Of a DNA stretch of 64,000 nucleotides, positions 48,592-57,824 are shown piece by piece. Source of the DNA: an uncultured Oscillibacter sp. (GTDB lineage Bacteria > Bacillota > Clostridia > Oscillospirales > Oscillospiraceae). Made by a program: the position numbers and the translations under genes. The notes below the pieces were generated by a model. The model was not told where the DNA came from, did no database searches, and saw only the letters and a list, made by a program, of their open reading frames with translations. Positions within the stretch are counted from its first letter, which is position 1. Each line of letters opens with the position of its first letter. The DNA lies in the NCBI GenBank assembly GCA_910577405.1, contig CAJTMG010000014.1, positions 1 to 64,000 on the forward strand, given 5' to 3'.

Positions 48592-49436
48592 AAAAGAATA
48601 CCATTGCCACCCTGAACGCTATGAAGGCCAATGGGGAAAAGATTTCCCAGCTCACCGCCTACGACTACTCCACGGCCCGGCTGGTGGACGCGGCGGGGAT
48701 CAATACCGTGCTGGTGGGGGACAGTCTGGGCATGACCATGCAGGGCTACGAAGACACTCTGCCGGTGACTATGGAAGAGATGATTGTCTATGGCCGCAGC
48801 GTTGGCCGGGCCTGTAAGGACGCCTTTGTGATTCTGGATATGCCCTTTATGAGCTACCAGGTTTCCGTGGAGCAGGCGGTGGAGAACGCGGGACGGCTGA
48901 TGAAGGAGTGCCAGGCCAACGCGGTGAAGCTGGAGGGCGGGAAGTCCGTCTGTCCGCAGATTGCAGCGATCACGGCCTGCGGGATTCCGGTCTGCGCCCA
49001 TATCGGGATGACGCCCCAGTCCGTGAACAGCTTTGGGGGCTTCAAGGTCCAGGGCAAAGGCGAGAAGGAAGCCCGCCGGGTTCTGGAGGACGCTTTGGCC
49101 GTGGAAGCCGCGGGCGCTTTTATGGTGGTGCTGGAGTGCGTGCCTCCCAAGCTGGCGGCGCTGATTACAAAGAAAACCCATCTGATTACCATCGGCATTG
49201 GCGCGGGGGCTGGCTGTGACGGTCAGGTTTTGGTTTATCAGGACCTTCTGGGGATGTCCGGCGGTTTCGTGCCCAAGTTCGTGAAGCGGTTCGCGGATAT
49301 CGGTGAAGAGATGCAGACGGCTTTCCGGGCCTATGACGCGGAAGTGAAAGCCGGACAGTTCCCCACGGCGGAGCAGACCTATGCAAAAAGCGACTGTTCC
49401 GATGACTTCCTCGCCAGCCTTGACGCCGAATTCTGA
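48588..49436 (+). CDS. panB: 3-Methyl-2-oxobutanoate hydroxymethyltransferase
   Basis: A 282-residue TIM-barrel enzyme, which adds a hydroxymethyl group from methylene-THF to 2-oxoisovalerate to give ketopantoate. ISQLTAYDYSTARLVDAAGI, LVGDSLGMTMQGYEDTLPVT (Mg-binding Asp), VKLEGG and AHIGMTPQSVNSFGGFKVQG are diagnostic. The usual length is 265-280. It starts at the ATGA overlap with the DUF2520 gene and precedes panC by 34 bp. Confidence 0.97.
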   Translation: MKKNTIATLNAMKANGEKISQLTAYDYSTARLVDAAGINTVLVGDSLGMTMQGYEDTLPVTMEEMIVYGRSVGRACKDAFVILDMPFMSYQVSVEQAVENAGRLMKECQANAVKLEGGKSVCPQIAAITACGIPVCAHIGMTPQSVNSFGGFKVQGKGEKEARRVLEDALAVEAAGAFMVVLECVPPKLAALITKKTHLITIGIGAGAGCDGQVLVYQDLLGMSGGFVPKFVKRFADIGEEMQTAFRAYDAEVKAGQFPTAEQTYAKSDCSDDFLASLDAEF

Positions 49437-49470
49437 TCAGGAATTATCCATGCAAAAGGAGATAAAGCAT

Positions 49471-50325
49471 ATGATTGCTGCAAGTACAATTCAGGAGGTC
49501 CGGGAGCAGGTGGCCCAATGGAAACGGGCGGGCCTGACGGTCGGACTGGTGCCTACAATGGGATACCTGCACGAGGGTCATGCCAGTCTGGTCGACAAGG
49601 CCCGGGAGATGTGCGGAAAAGTGATTGCGTCGGACTTTGTGAACCCTACCCAGTTCGGGCCCAATGAGGACCTGGAAGCCTATCCCCGGGATTTTGACCG
49701 TGACTGCGCCCTTCTGGAAGCCCATGGATGCGATCTGGTGTTTCATCCGTCTGTTGAGGAAATGTACGCCCCCAACGCGGCCACTTATGTGGAAATCCTG
49801 GACGAAATGCCGAAACAGCTCTGCGGAAAGACCCGGCCCATTCACTTCCGGGGCGTTTGCACGGTGGTTTCCAAGCTGTTCAATATCGTTCAGCCCGATT
49901 ACGCCTTTTTCGGTCAGAAGGACGCCCAGCAGCTTGCCATTATCCGGCGGATGGTGCGGGATTTGTCCTTCGGGGTACAGATTGTGGCCTGTCCCATCGT
50001 GCGGGAATCTGACGGTCTTGCAAAGTCTTCCCGGAACACCTACCTGAATCCGGAGGAACGTCAGGCGGCGCTGTGTCTGTCCAAGGCGGTCTTCGCGGGA
50101 CAGGCGGCGGCGGAAGAGGGCCAGCGGGACGCAAAAGCCCTTCTGAAACTCATGACGGGCATCATCGAAGCGGAACCGTTGGCGCGGATTGACTATGTGT
50201 CGGCGGTAGACGGGGAGACGATGCTGCCCGCGGACGAACTGACAGACGGCGTGCTGGTCGCTATGGCGGTCTATATCGGGAAAACCCGGCTGATTGATAA
50301 CTTTATCGTTGGAGGCTTGAAATGA
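49471..50325 (+). CDS. panC: Pantothenate synthetase
   Basis: A 284-residue ATP-dependent ligase joining pantoate and beta-alanine. VGLVPTMGYLHEGHASLV holds the HxGH nucleotide-binding motif, FVNPTQFGPNEDLEAYPRD and YAFFGQKDAQQLAIIRRM follow, and the KMSKS-like loop is AKSSRNTYLNPEER. ATG 49471 is preferred over 49450 because AAAGGAG lies just before it and the family starts at MIAAST. It overlaps panD by 4 bp. Confidence 0.96.
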   Translation: MIAASTIQEVREQVAQWKRAGLTVGLVPTMGYLHEGHASLVDKAREMCGKVIASDFVNPTQFGPNEDLEAYPRDFDRDCALLEAHGCDLVFHPSVEEMYAPNAATYVEILDEMPKQLCGKTRPIHFRGVCTVVSKLFNIVQPDYAFFGQKDAQQLAIIRRMVRDLSFGVQIVACPIVRESDGLAKSSRNTYLNPEERQAALCLSKAVFAGQAAAEEGQRDAKALLKLMTGIIEAEPLARIDYVSAVDGETMLPADELTDGVLVAMAVYIGKTRLIDNFIVGGLK

Positions 50326-50723
50326 CCATCGAGATGCTGAAGGGAAAGATTCACCGGGCTACGGTACGGCAGGCGGAGCTGGATTATGTGGGGTCGATCA
50401 CGGTAGACCAGGACCTTCTGGACGCGGCTGGGATTCTGGAATACGAGAAGGTTCAGATTGTGGACGTGGACAACGGGAGCCGGTTTGAGACGTACACCAT
50501 CGCGGGGGACCGTGGCAGCGGCATGATTTGTCTGAACGGCGCGGCGGCCCGGTGCGTGAGCGTGGGGGATAAGATTATCCTGATGGCCTACGCAAGCCTG
50601 ACGCCGGAGGAAGCCGCGGGACATCATCCGAAGGTGGTGTTTGTGGACGCCGGGAACAAGATCCAGCGGGTGACCTCCTACGAAAAGCACGGCCTTTTGC
50701 AGGACATGGAGGCCGACGCATGA
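50322..50723 (+). CDS. panD: Aspartate 1-decarboxylase (pyruvoyl-dependent)
   Basis: A 133-residue proenzyme producing beta-alanine from L-aspartate. It self-cleaves between Gly and Ser in LDYVGSITVDQDLLDAAGI (the GS pair at about 25-26), giving a pyruvoyl group on the new Ser end. YTIAGDRGSGMICLNGAAAR and KIILMAYASL are diagnostic. It overlaps panC and coaBC by 4 bp on each side. A PanZ-type maturation factor is not usual in Firmicutes and not seen. Confidence 0.97.
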   Translation: MTIEMLKGKIHRATVRQAELDYVGSITVDQDLLDAAGILEYEKVQIVDVDNGSRFETYTIAGDRGSGMICLNGAAARCVSVGDKIILMAYASLTPEEAAGHHPKVVFVDAGNKIQRVTSYEKHGLLQDMEADA

Positions 50724-51922
50724 GCCGGGACCTGGAAGGCAAATGCGTGGTACTGGGGATAACGGGAGGAATCGCGGCCTACAAGATGGCGGACACGGCC
50801 CGTCTTCTGGTAAAGCAGGGGGCGGAGGTCCACGTGGTCATGACGGAAAACGCCGCGAAATTCATCACGCCCCTGACCTTTGAGACGCTGACCAATCAAC
50901 GGTGTGTGGTGGACACGTTCGCCCGTGATTTTCAGTATGACGTGGCCCACGTTTCCCTTGCAAAGGCGGCGGACCTGATTCTGATTGCCCCCGCCACAGC
51001 CAACGTGATCGCGAAACTGGCCCACGGGATTGCGGACGATATGCTGACAACGGTGGTCCTGGCGGCAAGGTGCGGGAAACTGATTGCGCCTGCTATGAAT
51101 ACGGCCATGCTGGAGAATCCCGTAACCCAGGAGAATCTGTCGGCATTGCGGCGGTATGGTTTTGAGGTCATAGAACCGTCGGCGGGGCTTCTGGCCTGCG
51201 GGGACGTGGGAAACGGGAAGCTGCCCCCTCCGGAGGATCTGCTGGACCATGTGCTGCGGCGTCTGGCAAGGAATCAGACCCTGGCTGGCGCGCGGGTAAC
51301 GGTAACGGCAGGACCTACACAGGAGGCCCTGGACCCGGTGCGCTTCCTGACAAACCACAGCTCCGGGAAGATGGGCTATGCGATTGCGCGGGAGGCCATG
51401 CTGCGGGGCGCCGAGGTGACTTTGATTTCAGGCCCTGTCTCCTTGACGCCGCCGGCCTTTGTGAAGACGGTACGGGTGATTTCCGCCGGGGATATGCTGA
51501 GCGCGGTTCAGAACGCCCTGCCGGAGACAGATATTCTGATTAAGGCAGCGGCGGTGGCGGATTACCGGCCTGCTTCTGCAGCGTCGGACAAGATGAAGAA
51601 GAAGGACAGCGAGCTGACCCTGCCCCTGGCCCGGACTGCTGATATTCTCGGCTGGGTGGCTGAGAACCGTCACCCGGGACTGTTTGTCTGCGGCTTTTCC
51701 ATGGAGACCCGGGACCTGCTGGCGAATTCCCGGAAGAAACTGGAGGGCAAAAAGCTGGATATGATCGCGGCCAACGACCTGCGGACAGAAGGAGCGGGCT
51801 TTGGGACAGACACCAACGCGGTCACCCTGCTGACCCCCGACGGCGCGCAGGAACTGCCCCTGATGAGCAAGGCGGATGTCTCAGCGGCGCTGCTGGACGC
51901 GATAGAGGCACGGCGGGCATGA
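50720..51922 (+). CDS. coaBC: Bifunctional phosphopantothenoylcysteine decarboxylase / phosphopantothenate-cysteine ligase
   Basis: A 400-residue fusion. The N-terminal CoaC flavoprotein (1-185) has VVLGITGGIAAYKMADTARL, the active-site His in DVAHVSLAKAAD and IAPAMNTAML. The C-terminal CoaB part has VTAGPTQEALDPVRFLTNHS, SGKMGYAIAREAMLRGA and KAAAVADYRP followed by KMKKKD, the ligase signature. It makes 4'-phosphopantetheine from phosphopantothenate and cysteine (with CTP). It overlaps panD and coaX by 4 bp. Confidence 0.97.
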   Translation: MSRDLEGKCVVLGITGGIAAYKMADTARLLVKQGAEVHVVMTENAAKFITPLTFETLTNQRCVVDTFARDFQYDVAHVSLAKAADLILIAPATANVIAKLAHGIADDMLTTVVLAARCGKLIAPAMNTAMLENPVTQENLSALRRYGFEVIEPSAGLLACGDVGNGKLPPPEDLLDHVLRRLARNQTLAGARVTVTAGPTQEALDPVRFLTNHSSGKMGYAIAREAMLRGAEVTLISGPVSLTPPAFVKTVRVISAGDMLSAVQNALPETDILIKAAAVADYRPASAASDKMKKKDSELTLPLARTADILGWVAENRHPGLFVCGFSMETRDLLANSRKKLEGKKLDMIAANDLRTEGAGFGTDTNAVTLLTPDGAQELPLMSKADVSAALLDAIEARRA

Positions 51923-52698
51923 TACTGACGCTGGATATCGGGAACACCACCATAGGCGTATGCGGCGTGGAGCGTACGGGCCAGGGGGACTATCAGGTGC
52001 GGTTCAGCCGGAAACTGCCCACCCTGGGAGACGAAGCGGATTATGGTCCCCTTCTGGCGGGACTGCTGGATCTGGAAGGCTGTCCGGAAATCGAAGGATC
52101 GGTGATGTCCAGCGTCGTGCCCCGTCTGGATGGTCCCGTCAGTCAGGCGGCGGAAGGGCTGCTGGGGGGCGCGCCGGTAAAGATTCAGCCTGGCCGGGGA
52201 CTGCCCTTTGCCATACCGCACCCGGAACTCCTGGGCCTGGACCGGATCGCCGACGCGGTATGGGCGGCAAAACGGTATCCCCTGCCAGTTGTCACGGTGG
52301 ATCTGGGCACGGCCACCACCTTCAACGTACTGAACGGCGAGGGCGTCTTTCTGGGCGGTCTGATTGTCTCCGGTCTGGAAACAGGCGTAAAGGCGCTGAC
52401 AGACCGGACTGCAAGACTGCCGTCAGTGACCCTGTCCAGACCAGAGCATCTGATCGGCCGGGATACGGAGGAGTGTATGCGTTCAGGGGCGGTAACGGGA
52501 ACCGCGGCCTTGATTGACGGCATTACCGCCCGGATAGAAGCAGAACTGGGGCCTGTCACGTTGGTTCTGACCGGCGGCTGGGCGGATTTGGTTTCCCCTC
52601 TCTGCCTGCATCCCCACGACAGCGACCCATATCTTCTCCCCAAAGGACTCGCGCTCCTGTACGACCGAATGGGGAATGTAGAATCGGGGGCGCGTTAG
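51919..52698 (+). CDS. coaX: Type III pantothenate kinase
   Basis: A 259-residue kinase of the acetate/sugar-kinase fold, giving phosphopantothenate; the type III enzyme is not inhibited by CoA. MILTLDIGNTTIGVCGVE (phosphate-1 motif with catalytic Asp), PELLGLDRIADAVWAAKRYP and VTVDLGTATTFNVLNGEG (phosphate-2) are diagnostic. GGLIVSGLETGVKALTDRTA follows. It ends the pan-coa operon, with the terminator at 52727. Confidence 0.96.
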   Translation: MILTLDIGNTTIGVCGVERTGQGDYQVRFSRKLPTLGDEADYGPLLAGLLDLEGCPEIEGSVMSSVVPRLDGPVSQAAEGLLGGAPVKIQPGRGLPFAIPHPELLGLDRIADAVWAAKRYPLPVVTVDLGTATTFNVLNGEGVFLGGLIVSGLETGVKALTDRTARLPSVTLSRPEHLIGRDTEECMRSGAVTGTAALIDGITARIEAELGPVTLVLTGGWADLVSPLCLHPHDSDPYLLPKGLALLYDRMGNVESGAR

Positions 52699-52726
52699 GA
52701 ATTGTTCCTTCTAAAAAAGTACATAA

Positions 52727-52762
52727 AAAGGCCGTCCGATGAAAACCGGGCGGTCTTTATTA
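52727..52762 (+). terminator. Terminator of the pan-coa operon
   Basis: AAAGGCCGTCCG at 52727-52738 pairs with CGGGCGGTCTTT at 52747-52758, followed by Ts. Confidence 0.85.
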
Positions 52763-52881
52763 TTCTGTTTTCATCAAAATCACTTCCGAAGAAATAAGAA
52801 TTCCCAATTGATCGAGGCCGCTTCCGGGAACATAAAAATTCCTTGTTCCAACTCCTGATTCAATCGTCAGCGCCGGTTATC

Positions 52882-53763
52882 TCATTCATCGAAAAGTCCC
52901 ACCTGGTTTGGAAGAACGCCTTCGCCCATTCGACGGAATTGCCTGTGGTTCTCATCAATGAGTCGGCCAGTGATGGCCATTTTGCGGATAATATTCTTGA
53001 CGGTGGCATCCAGTGCGGTATCTTCCCTGTAATCTGCCGGGAACATGAAATCCACCCGTCCGCGGGCCAGCAGCTCCTCTACCCCGGCGCGGTTCTCGGA
53101 CTGATAGACCGCAATGGCCTGTCCGCCGTAGGCCCGCATCATCTTCATGCAGGGCACGTCGGAAAACCCGTCGCCCATATAGATCATATTCCGGAACGGC
53201 ACCCGTTTGCTGTCGTCGGGCATGGAATCGTTGAGGGTCTTATCGTCGGAAACGTCCAAAACCCCCTTGTTAATCCGGTATACAAACTGTGTTTTCGCGG
53301 TAAAATTAACAGCCAGTTTTGGCCATACAGGGCGGCCGTTTTCGTCGTAAAAGAACTCACTGGCGTAGATTTCCCTGAATTCGCCGCTGATTGAAGAACC
53401 CTCGATAATTTCCCGCAGTCCGGAGGACAGCACGTAATGCTCCACCTCCACACCCTGGGCCGCGCCGAAATCGTTGATTCTTCCAAACCACTCCTGCACG
53501 CCGGGAAACAAACGGATATCACGCCCCTTTTCCACCAAATCCTTCCGGGTAAAGGGCCTGTTTTTCCGCTCGGATTCCTGTATCATGATGTACATATACG
53601 CTAAAATCCCATCAATACGATTCCGCCGCCCAAAGCCGTTGGCCTCCGCCCAGAACTCCCCAGGGGTCATGCCAAGGCTGGGGATAAAGGCGTAATTCTG
53701 CATATCGGTAGTACAGAGGGTCTTATCAAAATCGTACAGAAAGGCGATAACAGGCATCCCCAT
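52882..53763 (-). CDS. HAD-superfamily phosphatase
   Basis: A 293-residue hydrolase. Motif I is FLYDFDKTLCTTD (nucleophile Asp in DxDKT), motif II is in EHYVLSSGLREII, and motif IV is YMGDGFSDVPCMKMMRAYGG. A helical cap (about 25-110) precedes motif II. The type is close to the phosphoserine-phosphatase-like HAD group. AAGGAGG lies before ATG 53763, 14 bp after the divIVA stop. The substrate is not clear. It is the last gene of the minus-strand cell-division stretch. Confidence 0.88.
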   Translation of the reverse strand: MGMPVIAFLYDFDKTLCTTDMQNYAFIPSLGMTPGEFWAEANGFGRRNRIDGILAYMYIMIQESERKNRPFTRKDLVEKGRDIRLFPGVQEWFGRINDFGAAQGVEVEHYVLSSGLREIIEGSSISGEFREIYASEFFYDENGRPVWPKLAVNFTAKTQFVYRINKGVLDVSDDKTLNDSMPDDSKRVPFRNMIYMGDGFSDVPCMKMMRAYGGQAIAVYQSENRAGVEELLARGRVDFMFPADYREDTALDATVKNIIRKMAITGRLIDENHRQFRRMGEGVLPNQVGLFDE

Positions 53764-53776
53764 AAACCCACCTCCT

Positions 53777-54655
53777 TCAGCGGGCTTCTCCCCGGTATCT
53801 GGGACCGAACTTCAATTCATCCAGATTCACCCGTTTGGTAGCGTCCATATCCGGCTTAGCCTCCTCCGCGGGCGGCTCCGGCACAGGAACGGCAGCAGGT
53901 TCCGGCGCGCCTGCGGGTACAGTAATCTTTGTTGTAGGAGAAGACACAGGAGGTTTTGGCTCCGGGGTGGCAACGGGTCCTGGGGCAGGCTTTGCGGCGC
54001 TTTGGAGCACATCGGCAGGGGCTGCGGGGTGCGTCTGGGGCCGTACGGACGCGGGGGCTGCGGGGTGCGTCTGGGGCCGTACGGACGCGGGGGCTGCTGG
54101 CGGCGTCTGGGACTGTACAGGCGCGGCAGGCTGCGTGTCCAGGGCTGCGTCCATGACTTTCTTTTCAATCTGGTCTATCTGCGCGGTTTTTATATCGGCT
54201 TCCGGGACATACATTGGCAGACGGTCCAGGAAGTCCAGAGACTGTCCGCAGAGCTTTTTCCCCTCGTCAATAAACTTTTGCAGAGCCAGTTTGCCCTCCT
54301 GCAATTTCTGCTCTGTAAGGGCCAATTCCCGGCGTCCTTCCTCAATCTGAGCCTTGGCGCTGTCGTCGGCCTGCTTCTTGATTTCCTCAGCCTTCTCCTG
54401 GGCTTCCTGCACGATGGATTCCGCCATTCTCTGCGCGGCCAGCAGGGTCACCCGCATAGAGTCCTCAGTAGCGCGGTACTCTTCCACCTTTTCCACCAGG
54501 ACTTTCAGTTTTGCTTTCAGGGACGCGTTTTCCTTGTACAGGGACGTATAGTCATCCGTCAGCTCGTCCAAAAACTCGTCCACCATGGTCATATTATATC
54601 CGCCCATCACCGACTTGGTAAAGGAGCGGGCGGAAACCTCCTGCGGTGTCAGCAT
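53777..54655 (-). CDS. divIVA: DivIVA domain-containing cell-division protein
   Basis: A 292-residue protein. The membrane-curvature-binding N-terminus is MLTPQEVSARSFTKSVMGGYN, then the coiled coil VDEFLDELTDDYTSLYKENA and a long helix to about residue 175. Residues 190-265 are a Pro/Ala-rich flexible linker with three 12-residue repeats such as PQTHPAAPASVR. It ends RVNLDELKFGPRYR, a conserved tip seen in clostridial DivIVA. ATG 54655 is placed by GGAGG 8 bp upstream. It marks the pole or septum. Confidence 0.94.
   Translation of the reverse strand: MLTPQEVSARSFTKSVMGGYNMTMVDEFLDELTDDYTSLYKENASLKAKLKVLVEKVEEYRATEDSMRVTLLAAQRMAESIVQEAQEKAEEIKKQADDSAKAQIEEGRRELALTEQKLQEGKLALQKFIDEGKKLCGQSLDFLDRLPMYVPEADIKTAQIDQIEKKVMDAALDTQPAAPVQSQTPPAAPASVRPQTHPAAPASVRPQTHPAAPADVLQSAAKPAPGPVATPEPKPPVSSPTTKITVPAGAPEPAAVPVPEPPAEEAKPDMDATKRVNLDELKFGPRYRGEAR
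54021..54128 (-). repeat. 36-bp tandem repeats in divIVA
   Basis: Three units with starts at 54021, 54057 and 54093 in a 36-bp period; the first two are nearly identical. They encode the Pro/Ala linker units. Confidence 0.8.
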
Positions 54656-54801
54656 GATTCTTTCCTCCAAAATATTTCTTTAAGCAACAGGTCCCAGGCG
54701 CAAGACGGCCTGTCCCTGTTATATCCTGTATGCCTGCATGGACAGAAAGGTCTCCGGCAGGCCTGCGGGTCCAAAACGCCTCTTCCCGGCTCCCGGAGGG
54801 A

Positions 54802-55233
54802 TCAGAAATAGAGACCGTTATTTTCCAGCTCGTCAATCAAATCCCCCTCGATGTCCACATGATAGGGCGTGATGAGGTAGGTATTTGCGGCGACCTTCTT
54901 GATCTTGCCCTCGCCGGCGTAAGCGACACCGGAGAGGAAGTCAATCAGCCGGCGGGCGATATCCTTATTGGTGGTTTCCAGATTCAGCACAACGGTGCGT
55001 TTATCCTTAAGCTGGTCGGCGATATCGGAAGCGTCCTCAAACCGGGACGGCTTGACCAGAATCACCTTAAGCTGAGTAGTGGCGTGAATGCTGACTACCT
55101 TGCTGCCCCGGTCGCTGACACGCATCCGGCGGTCGTAGGGTTCCTGCTGGATTTCGTCCTCGTACTGATCCAGCTCGCCGTTTTCATCCTCATATGTATG
55201 GGTTAGTTTTTTCAATTCGTCAAAAATACTCAT
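54802..55233 (-). CDS. sepF: Cell division protein SepF
   Basis: A 143-residue SepF, which tethers FtsZ to the membrane and forms rings. The amphipathic N-terminus is MSIFDELKKLTHTYEDENGE, followed by an acidic linker and the core: LKVILVKPSRFEDASDIADQ, LKDKRTVVLNLETTNKDIAR, RLIDFLSGVAYAGEGKIKKV. AGGAGG precedes ATG 55233. The gap to divIVA is 146 bp and to yggS 21 bp. Confidence 0.96.
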   Translation of the reverse strand: MSIFDELKKLTHTYEDENGELDQYEDEIQQEPYDRRMRVSDRGSKVVSIHATTQLKVILVKPSRFEDASDIADQLKDKRTVVLNLETTNKDIARRLIDFLSGVAYAGEGKIKKVAANTYLITPYHVDIEGDLIDELENNGLYF

Positions 55234-55254
55234 GTTGTCCCTCCTGCTGCCATC

Positions 55255-55947
55255 TTATGTATAATGGCGGCCCCCAAAAATTGCCGTGCCGACCCGGACC
55301 ATTGTTGCGCCTGAACGAATGGCCTCTTCATAGTCGCCGCTCATTCCCATAGACAAATACTCAAAGCTATTATCATACATTTTCTCGTTAATGTCAACAA
55401 AAAGTCTCCAAACCTGGTCAAAATATCTGCGGTTTTCCTCCGGGGAAGCATCCGCGGGAGGGATTGTCATCAATCCTCGGACACGAATATGGGGCAGATT
55501 CAGGGCATTTTCGGCCCCCTGGAAAATTTCTCCGGGCAGAAAACCGCTTTTTGCAGCTTCTTCTCCTATGTTGACTTCCAGCAGCACATCCTGAATCAGA
55601 TGTTTATTAGCGGCGGCTTTTTCAATCTCCGACAGAAGCTCCAGAGAACCCGCGGACTGAATCAGGCTGACCCGGCCTACCACCTGCCGGACCTTGTTCC
55701 GCTGCAAATGGCCGATAAAATGCAGGGGCGCTCCATCGTACGCGTGTTCTTCCAGTTTGGCGGTCATTTCCTGCACGCGGTTTTCTCCCAGAGCGTCCAC
55801 GCCAGCCGCGATTGCTTCCCGGCAGGCTGCGGCGTCGTTCATTTTGCTGGCTCCAATCAGAAGGATTTCCTCCGGATTCCGGCCTGCTTCCCTTGCCGCC
55901 GCCGCCATCTTCTCCCGTACCTTGGCTATGTTCTCCTGAATGCTCAT
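55255..55947 (-). CDS. PLP homeostasis protein (YggS/YlmE family)
   Basis: A 230-residue pyridoxal-phosphate-binding protein. The PLP lysine is K in LLIGASKMNDAAACREAIAA (about residue 36). GENRVQEMTAKLEEH, HFIGHLQRNKVRQVVGRVSL, IQSAGSLELLSEIEK and LSMGMSGDYEEAIRSGATMV, RVGTAIFGGR are diagnostic. ATG 55947 gives the standard start, SIQENIAKVREKM; the frame extends upstream into non-coding sequence. It is in the yggS-sepF-divIVA order typical of Firmicutes. Confidence 0.95.
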   Translation of the reverse strand: MSIQENIAKVREKMAAAAREAGRNPEEILLIGASKMNDAAACREAIAAGVDALGENRVQEMTAKLEEHAYDGAPLHFIGHLQRNKVRQVVGRVSLIQSAGSLELLSEIEKAAANKHLIQDVLLEVNIGEEAAKSGFLPGEIFQGAENALNLPHIRVRGLMTIPPADASPEENRRYFDQVWRLFVDINEKMYDNSFEYLSMGMSGDYEEAIRSGATMVRVGTAIFGGRHYT

Positions 55948-56048
55948 AATCTCTTCATCCTCTCTTTCTGCATGAAGGCGCCCGCTTTTCCTGTTAATTT
56001 TCAGCCATCCAGCCAAGAAAAGCGGCAAACGGAACTGCTTTTTGCAAT

Positions 56049-57305
56049 TTATTGCAGAATCTTCCCATCAAAAAGGCCTCTGGCGGACACGATCACTTCC
56101 TCGCCGGAACGGAGCCGCAGGGTATTGCTCTCGGCGGTGCTGCGGACCAAAACAAAGCCGTTGCCGCTGTAAATAATCTCCACGGGCTTGAACCGCGCCA
56201 TCAGGCCCACCACGCAGTAAACGCCTGTACCGCTCTCGGAAACCAGCCCGTTCTCCTCGGTCAGGTAAGCCCGTTCCGCCCGGACAGCCTCCTTCGGCAC
56301 CCGAATGCCCTCGCTGACGCTGTACAATACCTGTGCCCGCTGCTGCCGCAAGAGGGTGACCTCCTGCAAATAGGCGCTGCTCCGGAACAGGGCCACCACG
56401 CGGCCGTTCTCTTGGGGGCCCAGCGAATCCAGGGTCACAGGCAGGTCCTGGTCCACGCCCTTGGAAAAGCGCAGGGACAGGGAGTGCTGCCGCTGTATGA
56501 ATTCCGCGTCGTCCACATCCATCACGGCGGCATAATACCACTCCCGTCCCGTTATCAGCTTGCCTACCCGCGCCGCGCCGCTGTCCGCAGGAGTTACCGC
56601 CCCTAGCTGCGCCGGGGTCATCTCCTTTACGGCTTCCGGGGTCAGCGCCGCCTCGTAGCCGTCCACAATGCCGGAATACAGCCCTGCCACCGGCGCGGTG
56701 ATCCGACGGACAGAGTAGGCCGCCTGGCTCTGCAATGCCTGGGCCTGCTGCTGTAGGGCCTGCAATTGGGCGTTGATATCCATGCCCCCTGCGTCGCTGT
56801 AATCCCGTTTGGTCACCAGCGCCCGGAGCTGGCTGGCTTCCTCATTGGCGTCATAGAGCCTGTCCGCCACCAGATGGCTCCTGTAGCGGAGGATACTCTG
56901 GGATATCTGGCTGTCCAGCTTCCGGGTGGTCTCCGCTTCCAGGGCAAGGCTCTGGGCATACTGGAGCTGTTCGATGCGGCTGTTCAGGGTATCGATCTCG
57001 GTCTGACGCTCCAGTGACGCCTGGTCCGAATACACCGCCGCGATGGTTCCCCCAACGCCGACCCGTTCGCCCTCTCCACGCTCTACCCGCAGAAGGCCGC
57101 CGCTCTCGTCCTCCAGAACACGCTCCTGCCGCACGACCCAGCCTGAAAGCTCCAGACCCGTTTCCACCTGATAAGGATAGGCCAGGGTAGTGGTCAGGGG
57201 ATCGTCGATGTACCGCACTGCCTGAACGCCGAAGTACGCCAGCACCCCTAAAAACAGGGCCAGCATCAGCATCCGGGTGCTGAAAGATTGCTTTACTCGT
57301 TTCAT
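56049..57305 (-). CDS. HlyD-like membrane-anchored adaptor protein
   Basis: A 418-residue protein. One N-terminal helix (RMLMLALFLGVLAYFGVQAV), then a lipoyl/barrel-sandwich half (LELSGWVVRQERVLEDESGG, LRVERGEGERVGVGGTIAAV), a coiled coil (LNSRIEQLQYAQSLALEAET onward to about 210), then the second barrel half (APVAGLYSGIVDGYE) and a C-terminal beta domain. This order is that of HlyD/RND adaptors. Such genes often stand before yggS-sepF in clostridia and may serve cell-wall or division functions rather than efflux. No transporter gene is adjacent. Confidence 0.85.
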   Translation of the reverse strand: MKRVKQSFSTRMLMLALFLGVLAYFGVQAVRYIDDPLTTTLAYPYQVETGLELSGWVVRQERVLEDESGGLLRVERGEGERVGVGGTIAAVYSDQASLERQTEIDTLNSRIEQLQYAQSLALEAETTRKLDSQISQSILRYRSHLVADRLYDANEEASQLRALVTKRDYSDAGGMDINAQLQALQQQAQALQSQAAYSVRRITAPVAGLYSGIVDGYEAALTPEAVKEMTPAQLGAVTPADSGAARVGKLITGREWYYAAVMDVDDAEFIQRQHSLSLRFSKGVDQDLPVTLDSLGPQENGRVVALFRSSAYLQEVTLLRQQRAQVLYSVSEGIRVPKEAVRAERAYLTEENGLVSESGTGVYCVVGLMARFKPVEIIYSGNGFVLVRSTAESNTLRLRSGEEVIVSARGLFDGKILQ

Positions 57306-57441
57306 ATATCTCTATCTCCAACGGGCTGCCGGAATCATTTCGCGGAACTGTCCGGCCCTCAATTCCACGCATAAAAAAACCTGATTTCAGAAAGCACGCT
57401 TCCTATCCACGATTTCTGATTCAAAGCGCCTGATTCCAGAT

Positions 57442-57675
57442 TCATTCAGTTTCTTCCGCGGAAATCTCCACGGGCCGGACAGGGGCGATGGTTGAAATGG
57501 CGTGCTTGTACACCACTTGCTGACGGCCCTCGCTGTCCAGGACGACCACAAAGGCGTCAAAGCCTGTAATGGTGCCCCGCATCTGAAAGCCGTTCATCAG
57601 AAACATGGTTACCGGCACCCGGTCCCGCTTGGCCCTAAGAAGAAAGAGGTCCTGTAAATTCGCTTTTGTCTGCAT
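57442..57675 (-). CDS. hfq: RNA chaperone Hfq
   Basis: A 77-residue Sm-fold protein. QTKANLQDLFLLRAKRDRVP, VTMFLMNGFQMRGTITGFDA and FVVVLDSEGRQQVVYKHAIS give Sm1 and Sm2; the YKHA motif lines the RNA-binding pore. It forms hexamers pairing small RNAs with mRNA. AAAGGAG precedes ATG 57675; the longer upstream frame has none. It is downstream of miaA, the usual order, with a 149-bp gap. Confidence 0.97.
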   Translation of the reverse strand: MQTKANLQDLFLLRAKRDRVPVTMFLMNGFQMRGTITGFDAFVVVLDSEGRQQVVYKHAISTIAPVRPVEISAEETE

Positions 57676-57824
57676 AACGTCCGCTCCTTTATCTTTTTCC
57701 CGATTTTTGTACGCCGTTCCTGCGCGTAGATCTGTAGCAGCCGCCGTCAAACCGGGCACGTTCCTTCATGAAGCCCGGAAGCCTTTCATTTCCGGACACC
57801 CGATGACGCTCGTCCGCCTCTTGT